Source: an uncultured Clostridia bacterium
Lineage (GTDB): Bacteria; Bacillota; Clostridia; Oscillospirales; Acutalibacteraceae
Assembly: GCA_937901145.1 (NCBI GenBank)
Contig: CALCHE010000139.1
Location: forward strand, 1-7,291
Reading direction: 5' to 3'
DNA length: 7,291 nt
Shown piece by piece: positions 4,303-7,291 of this stretch. The notes under the pieces are model-generated. The model did not search any database. It saw nothing but the letters and a program-made list of their open reading frames with translations, and was not told the origin of the DNA. Within the stretch, counting starts at the first letter, position 1, and each line of letters starts with the position of its first letter. The position numbers and the translations under genes are program-made.

Positions 4303-5706
4303 ATGACAAAACAATTACCAAAAAGAAAATTGTACCGTTACTGCCTGGCTGACATAGCCAAAGGTCTGTTTACCGGTATGATAAGTAACTACCTTCTTTA
4401 CTTTTTTCAGCCTACTGCCAAAAGCGGACTGCCTAATATTCTTCCCGACAATAAATTTTTAGGCTTCATCACCATTATGGCCTTCATCACCGCCATCGGC
4501 AAGATAGTAGATGCAGTTACAGACCCCCTCGTAGCATCGCTGTCCGATAAATGTACTCACAAAAAAGGCAGACGTATGCCCTTCCTTCGCTATGCGGCTC
4601 TTCCCTACGCTCTGTCCGTAATACTTATCTTCTACGCACCCTTCGAGCACGGCTCTGTACTCAATGCGATCTGGGTAGGCTTCTTCCTTGTTACCTATTA
4701 CACAGCCTACACCTTCTTTTTCATTCCCCGTAATGCTCTCGTTCCTGAAATCATTCCCGACGCCAAGGTAAGAGTCGGATATTACGGTATCAGCACCGTA
4801 TTCTTTATGGGCTCGAGCTCCTTTATGTATGCGGCTACCCTCTTTGTGGATATTCTCAAAAATGCAGGTCTTTCTCCCCTGTGGGCATGGCGTGCCGTAT
4901 TCTCTCTCTTCGCCGCCATCGGTATCGTATGCCTTCTCCTCAGCGCCTACGCCTTCGAAGAAAAGGACTACGTGGAGAAAAACGTCAAACCTCAGGAGTC
5001 TATGCTCAAATCCTTCGGCAAGGTTTTCAGAAACAAGCAGTTCGTTATTTTCAGTCTTGGTGACCTTTTCGTAGGCGTTTCCATGGCTTTCTTCCAGACA
5101 GCGATGCTTTATTACATCACTATGCTTCTCAATGTTCCCGAGTCACAGTCCTTCCTGGTTATGCTCTGCGCTATCGCTGTAGCTATCTGTCTGTTCCCGC
5201 TGATAATAAGAATCAGCCGTAAGTATAACAAAAAAATTCCTCTCGTTATCGCTGCAGTGGTATTTACTGTAGTATTCGGTCTTATTTATTTCGGTGACAA
5301 AATCGCTGCTCTTGCACCGGGAAATGAGCTTTTCATCGGTCTGGGTATGGGTGTTATAGTTTCCTTCCCCTTCGCCGCTATCAATATTCTGCCCCAGTCC
5401 GTCATTTCTGACATTATTCAGCAGGACTGTCTGGTAAACGGAGTTAACCGTGAGGGTATCTTCTCAGCAGTAAAGACCTTCATCGAAAAAATCTGCTCAG
5501 CCATAGCTATGATGGGCGTTTCCAGCATTCTTGCCATCGGTGCCGCATCAGGTGAAAGCGTTGGCTTACAGGGTGTAAAGCTCACAGGTGTTTTCGCAGG
5601 TATTTTCAGCCTTCTGTCCGTGGTATTCTTCGTCCTTTATAACGATAAAAAGGTTACCGCACAGATCGAAGAGCACAAGAAAAAGAATGAGGAGACAGTA
5701 AAATGA
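4303..5706 (+). CDS. GPH-type (MFS superfamily) cation:solute symporter
   Basis: The 467-aa integral membrane protein has about 12 hydrophobic segments (roughly 17-36, 52-77, 95-112, 119-140, 158-182, 198-216, 246-268, 282-302, 311-330, 342-362, 390-413 and 427-446). The signature after the second segment, D70-AVTD74-PL...SD82 then GRR (89-91), is that of the glycoside-pentoside-hexuronide family. A matching second-half motif, SD370...NG-NREG (380-385), is also typical of it. The family couples uptake of sugars or related solutes to H+ or Na+. ATG 4303 is chosen because AGGAG lies 7 nt upstream; the open frame extends to 4225 without support. The stop overlaps the pepT start as ATGA, so the two are translationally coupled. 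The pairing with a peptidase makes a peptide-like or modified-sugar substrate possible, but the substrate cannot be read from sequence. Confidence 0.85.
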   Translation: MTKQLPKRKLYRYCLADIAKGLFTGMISNYLLYFFQPTAKSGLPNILPDNKFLGFITIMAFITAIGKIVDAVTDPLVASLSDKCTHKKGRRMPFLRYAALPYALSVILIFYAPFEHGSVLNAIWVGFFLVTYYTAYTFFFIPRNALVPEIIPDAKVRVGYYGISTVFFMGSSSFMYAATLFVDILKNAGLSPLWAWRAVFSLFAAIGIVCLLLSAYAFEEKDYVEKNVKPQESMLKSFGKVFRNKQFVIFSLGDLFVGVSMAFFQTAMLYYITMLLNVPESQSFLVMLCAIAVAICLFPLIIRISRKYNKKIPLVIAAVVFTVVFGLIYFGDKIAALAPGNELFIGLGMGVIVSFPFAAINILPQSVISDIIQQDCLVNGVNREGIFSAVKTFIEKICSAIAMMGVSSILAIGAASGESVGLQGVKLTGVFAGIFSLLSVVFFVLYNDKKVTAQIEEHKKKNEETVK

Positions 5707-6908
5707 AAGTAAGTGAACGATTTTTAAAATATGTTTCCTTCGGCACTAATTCTGACGAAAGCAGTGAGACCTGTCCGTCTACAGCCTGTCAGCTCGAGCT
5801 TGGCAGATACTTAGCCGAGGAGCTGAAAAGCATAGGTCTTCAGGAGATCAAGCTCGACGGAAACGGATATGTTTACGGTGTTATTCCCGCTACCGAGGGC
5901 AGAGAAAAGGATCCGTCCATCGGCTTTATAGCTCATATGGACACCGCTCCCGCAGTAAAGGGTGACGGTATAAATCCGCAGACCGTGCATTATGAGGGCG
6001 GAGACATAAAGCTGAATGACAGTGTCAGCATCAAAATAAAGGATTTCCCTTATCTGGAAAAATACATCGGCTGTGACATCATCACCACCGACGGCACCAC
6101 TCTTCTCGGCTCCGACGATAAGGCAGGTATAGCAGAGATATTTACCGCCTGTGAATATCTTATCTCTCACCCGGAAATCAGTCACGGCAGAATAGCCGTG
6201 GGCATCACTCCCGACGAGGAAATAGGCAGAGGTGCAGACCGCTTCGATGTGGAAGGCTTTGCCTGCGACTGGGCATATACAGTTGACGGCGGTGAATTAG
6301 GCGAGATAGAATACGAAAACTTCAATGCAGCCTCCGCTGAAATAAAAATCCACGGCATAAACATTCACCCGGGCAGTGCCAAAAACAAAATGAAGAATGC
6401 ATCGCTTCTCGCAGCCGAGTTCATAAATATGATGCCGAAATCTGAAACTCCCGCCACCACAGAAGGCTATGAAGGCTTTTATCATCTGTGCGAAATGAAG
6501 GGTGACGAAACCTTAGCGGAGCTGAGCTATATAATCCGAGACCACTCTATGGAAAAGTTCCTTAAGCGTAAAGAATTTATGGCAAACCTCATCTCTTATC
6601 TTAACAGCATTTACGGTGAAGGCACCTTCGAAGCGGAGATAAAGGACAGCTATTATAATATGAAGGAGAAAATCTTGCCCTATATGCACATCATCGATAA
6701 TGCGGTCAAGGCTATGGAGGACGCTGATGTCGAGCCGTTAGTGGTACCTATCAGAGGCGGTACCGACGGGGCAAGACTTTCCTTTATGGGACTTCCCTGC
6801 CCGAACCTTTCTACAGGCGGTGCAAACTTCCACGGTGTACACGAGTTCATTCCCGTTCAGTCGATGGAAAAGATGGTCGAAGTTATTGTTACACTGATGA
6901 AAAACTGA
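5703..6908 (+). CDS. pepT: peptidase T (tripeptide aminopeptidase, M20 family)
   Basis: The 401-aa protein is close to the usual length of about 408 aa and is collinear with enterobacterial PepT. Zinc ligands and catalytic residues are all visible: AHMD (His78, Asp80), GSDDKAG (metal-bridging Asp near 138-139), PDEE (Glu172, Glu173), VDGG (Asp195) and NFHGVHE (His377). RGGTDGARLS (351-360) and PNLSTGG (367-373) are typical PepT motifs. The M20 dimerisation domain lies at about 206-315. There is no signal peptide, so it acts in the cytoplasm, removing N-terminal residues from tripeptides. ATG 5703 has AGGAG (5690-5694) 8 nt upstream inside the symporter gene and a 4-bp overlap with its stop. 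It is the second gene of the operon and ends just before a terminator. Confidence 0.95.
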   Translation: MKVSERFLKYVSFGTNSDESSETCPSTACQLELGRYLAEELKSIGLQEIKLDGNGYVYGVIPATEGREKDPSIGFIAHMDTAPAVKGDGINPQTVHYEGGDIKLNDSVSIKIKDFPYLEKYIGCDIITTDGTTLLGSDDKAGIAEIFTACEYLISHPEISHGRIAVGITPDEEIGRGADRFDVEGFACDWAYTVDGGELGEIEYENFNAASAEIKIHGINIHPGSAKNKMKNASLLAAEFINMMPKSETPATTEGYEGFYHLCEMKGDETLAELSYIIRDHSMEKFLKRKEFMANLISYLNSIYGEGTFEAEIKDSYYNMKEKILPYMHIIDNAVKAMEDADVEPLVVPIRGGTDGARLSFMGLPCPNLSTGGANFHGVHEFIPVQSMEKMVEVIVTLMKN

Positions 6909-6915
6909 ATATAAA

Positions 6916-6954
6916 AAAGCCATTGTAAAGACTGTTAAGTCTTACAGTGGCTTT
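6916..6954 (+). terminator. terminator of the symporter-pepT operon
   Basis: A stem of about 18 bp (6916-6933 with 6938-6954, one bulged A and one G-U pair) has a GTTA loop, starts 8 bases after the pepT stop and is followed by GCTTTTG. Confidence 0.85.
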
Positions 6955-7291
6955 GCTTTTGAGAAAAGATAATTTCCAACTCTGTGTACTTTTTAATAAA
7001 GTTCTACGGTCAGTTCCGTTCTAAGTTTTAAAGCACAAAAAAAATGCAGATTAACCGAAGGAAAAACAACTATGCAGAACGGCAGTTTCCTGTCTGCACA
7101 CCTGCCACGGTGTGCCCCTCTTATGAGATATTGATGTTTTGCGCTACTGAAAGAGTTATTATGCGAACTATTTGTTTTGAACGGGACAAAGGAAGCATCA
7201 ATAATAAACTACTATGACCGCGGTTTATCTCCGCCGAGCTTGCGAAGGCGGTCACCGAGGAAAGTATTTTCCGAGGCAAAAAGGGCGCTTT
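6955..7291. other. right-end intergenic region, no supportable gene
   Basis: After the pepT terminator no ORF with a ribosome binding site is seen. From 7214 to the window end all plus-strand frames run open for a short distance, one beginning at ATG 7214 (26 codons, no ribosome binding site) and another reading PRFISAELAKAVTEESIF. With the window edge so close these cannot be told from chance. The segment is richer in G+C and holds CCGCC (7231-7235)/GGCGG (7247-7251), which can pair, and a direct repeat CCGAGG (7255-7260 and 7271-7276). It may be the start of a gene or of a repeat or RNA. Confidence 0.4.
7081..7115 (+). other. alternative hairpins, possible structured leader RNA
   Basis: GCACACC (7096-7102) pairs perfectly with GGTGTGC (7109-7115) around a 6-nt loop. 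GGCAG (7081-7085) can instead pair with CTGCC (7102-7106), which would disrupt the first hairpin. Mutually exclusive stems of this kind occur in regulatory leaders, but no expression platform or gene follows within the window. I match it to no known class. Confidence 0.3.

Noticed and set aside
4829..5074. Small plus-strand ORFs inside the symporter gene
   Set aside because: They are out-of-frame arginine- and serine-rich translations of a well-supported membrane protein gene.
5811..6185. 124-aa minus-strand ORF opposite pepT
   Set aside because: It is antisense to a highly conserved pepT reading frame, with no ribosome binding site or recognisable domain.
7255..7280. RNase P RNA conserved region (GAGGAAAGT)
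   Set aside because: The nonamer is present, but the bases that normally follow and the other conserved RNase P regions are absent.

Overview
The window looks like a chromosomal segment of a gut-type Clostridia (Oscillospiraceae/Ruminococcaceae-like Firmicute). This rests on strong AGGAG ribosome binding sites, factor-independent terminators around most transcription units, a Gram-positive-style signal peptide, and an XRE-type regulator family I associate with gut Clostridia. No rRNA or marker gene is present, so the assignment is inference.

Left part (1-1521) looks like the end of an integrated element. After a possible 14-residue tail of an upstream gene and a hairpin terminator, one AT-rich gene (170-994, own promoter) encodes a 274-aa proteasome-like Ntn hydrolase with no ATPase partner in view. 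It is followed by a G+C-rich, three-way-junction-like structured RNA (1006-1087), a strong terminator (1133-1175), a bidirectional terminator-like hairpin (1297-1338), and a repeat-rich segment in which GGAAA recurs six times, the last four exactly 10 bp apart. That segment abuts the 3' half of a tRNA-Pro(UGG) gene (1476-1521) whose 5' half is missing. This is the pattern of an attR left by a tyrosine-recombinase element, and the geometry places the element to the left.

Middle part (1522-2560): a terminator, then on the minus strand an AT-rich HTH regulator split by a +1 frameshift at an A4/T4 run into an HTH ORF and a second ORF with its own possible start. Its promoter has a candidate operator, followed by a short non-coding stretch with a perfect GNRA-capped hairpin.

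Right part (2564-6954) has a higher G+C, housekeeping-like composition. A secreted endonuclease/exonuclease/phosphatase-fold phosphodiesterase (minus strand, GTG start) is divergent from a two-gene operon: a GPH-type cation symporter translationally coupled (ATGA overlap) to peptidase T (pepT). The two divergent promoters carry the same two-part box, CGTCTCA plus ATGCTATTAT, in opposite orientation, which suggests co-regulation. This could be a scavenging unit: an extracellular phosphodiesterase, an importer and a cytoplasmic tripeptidase. The last 337 bases (6955-7291) hold no gene I can support.
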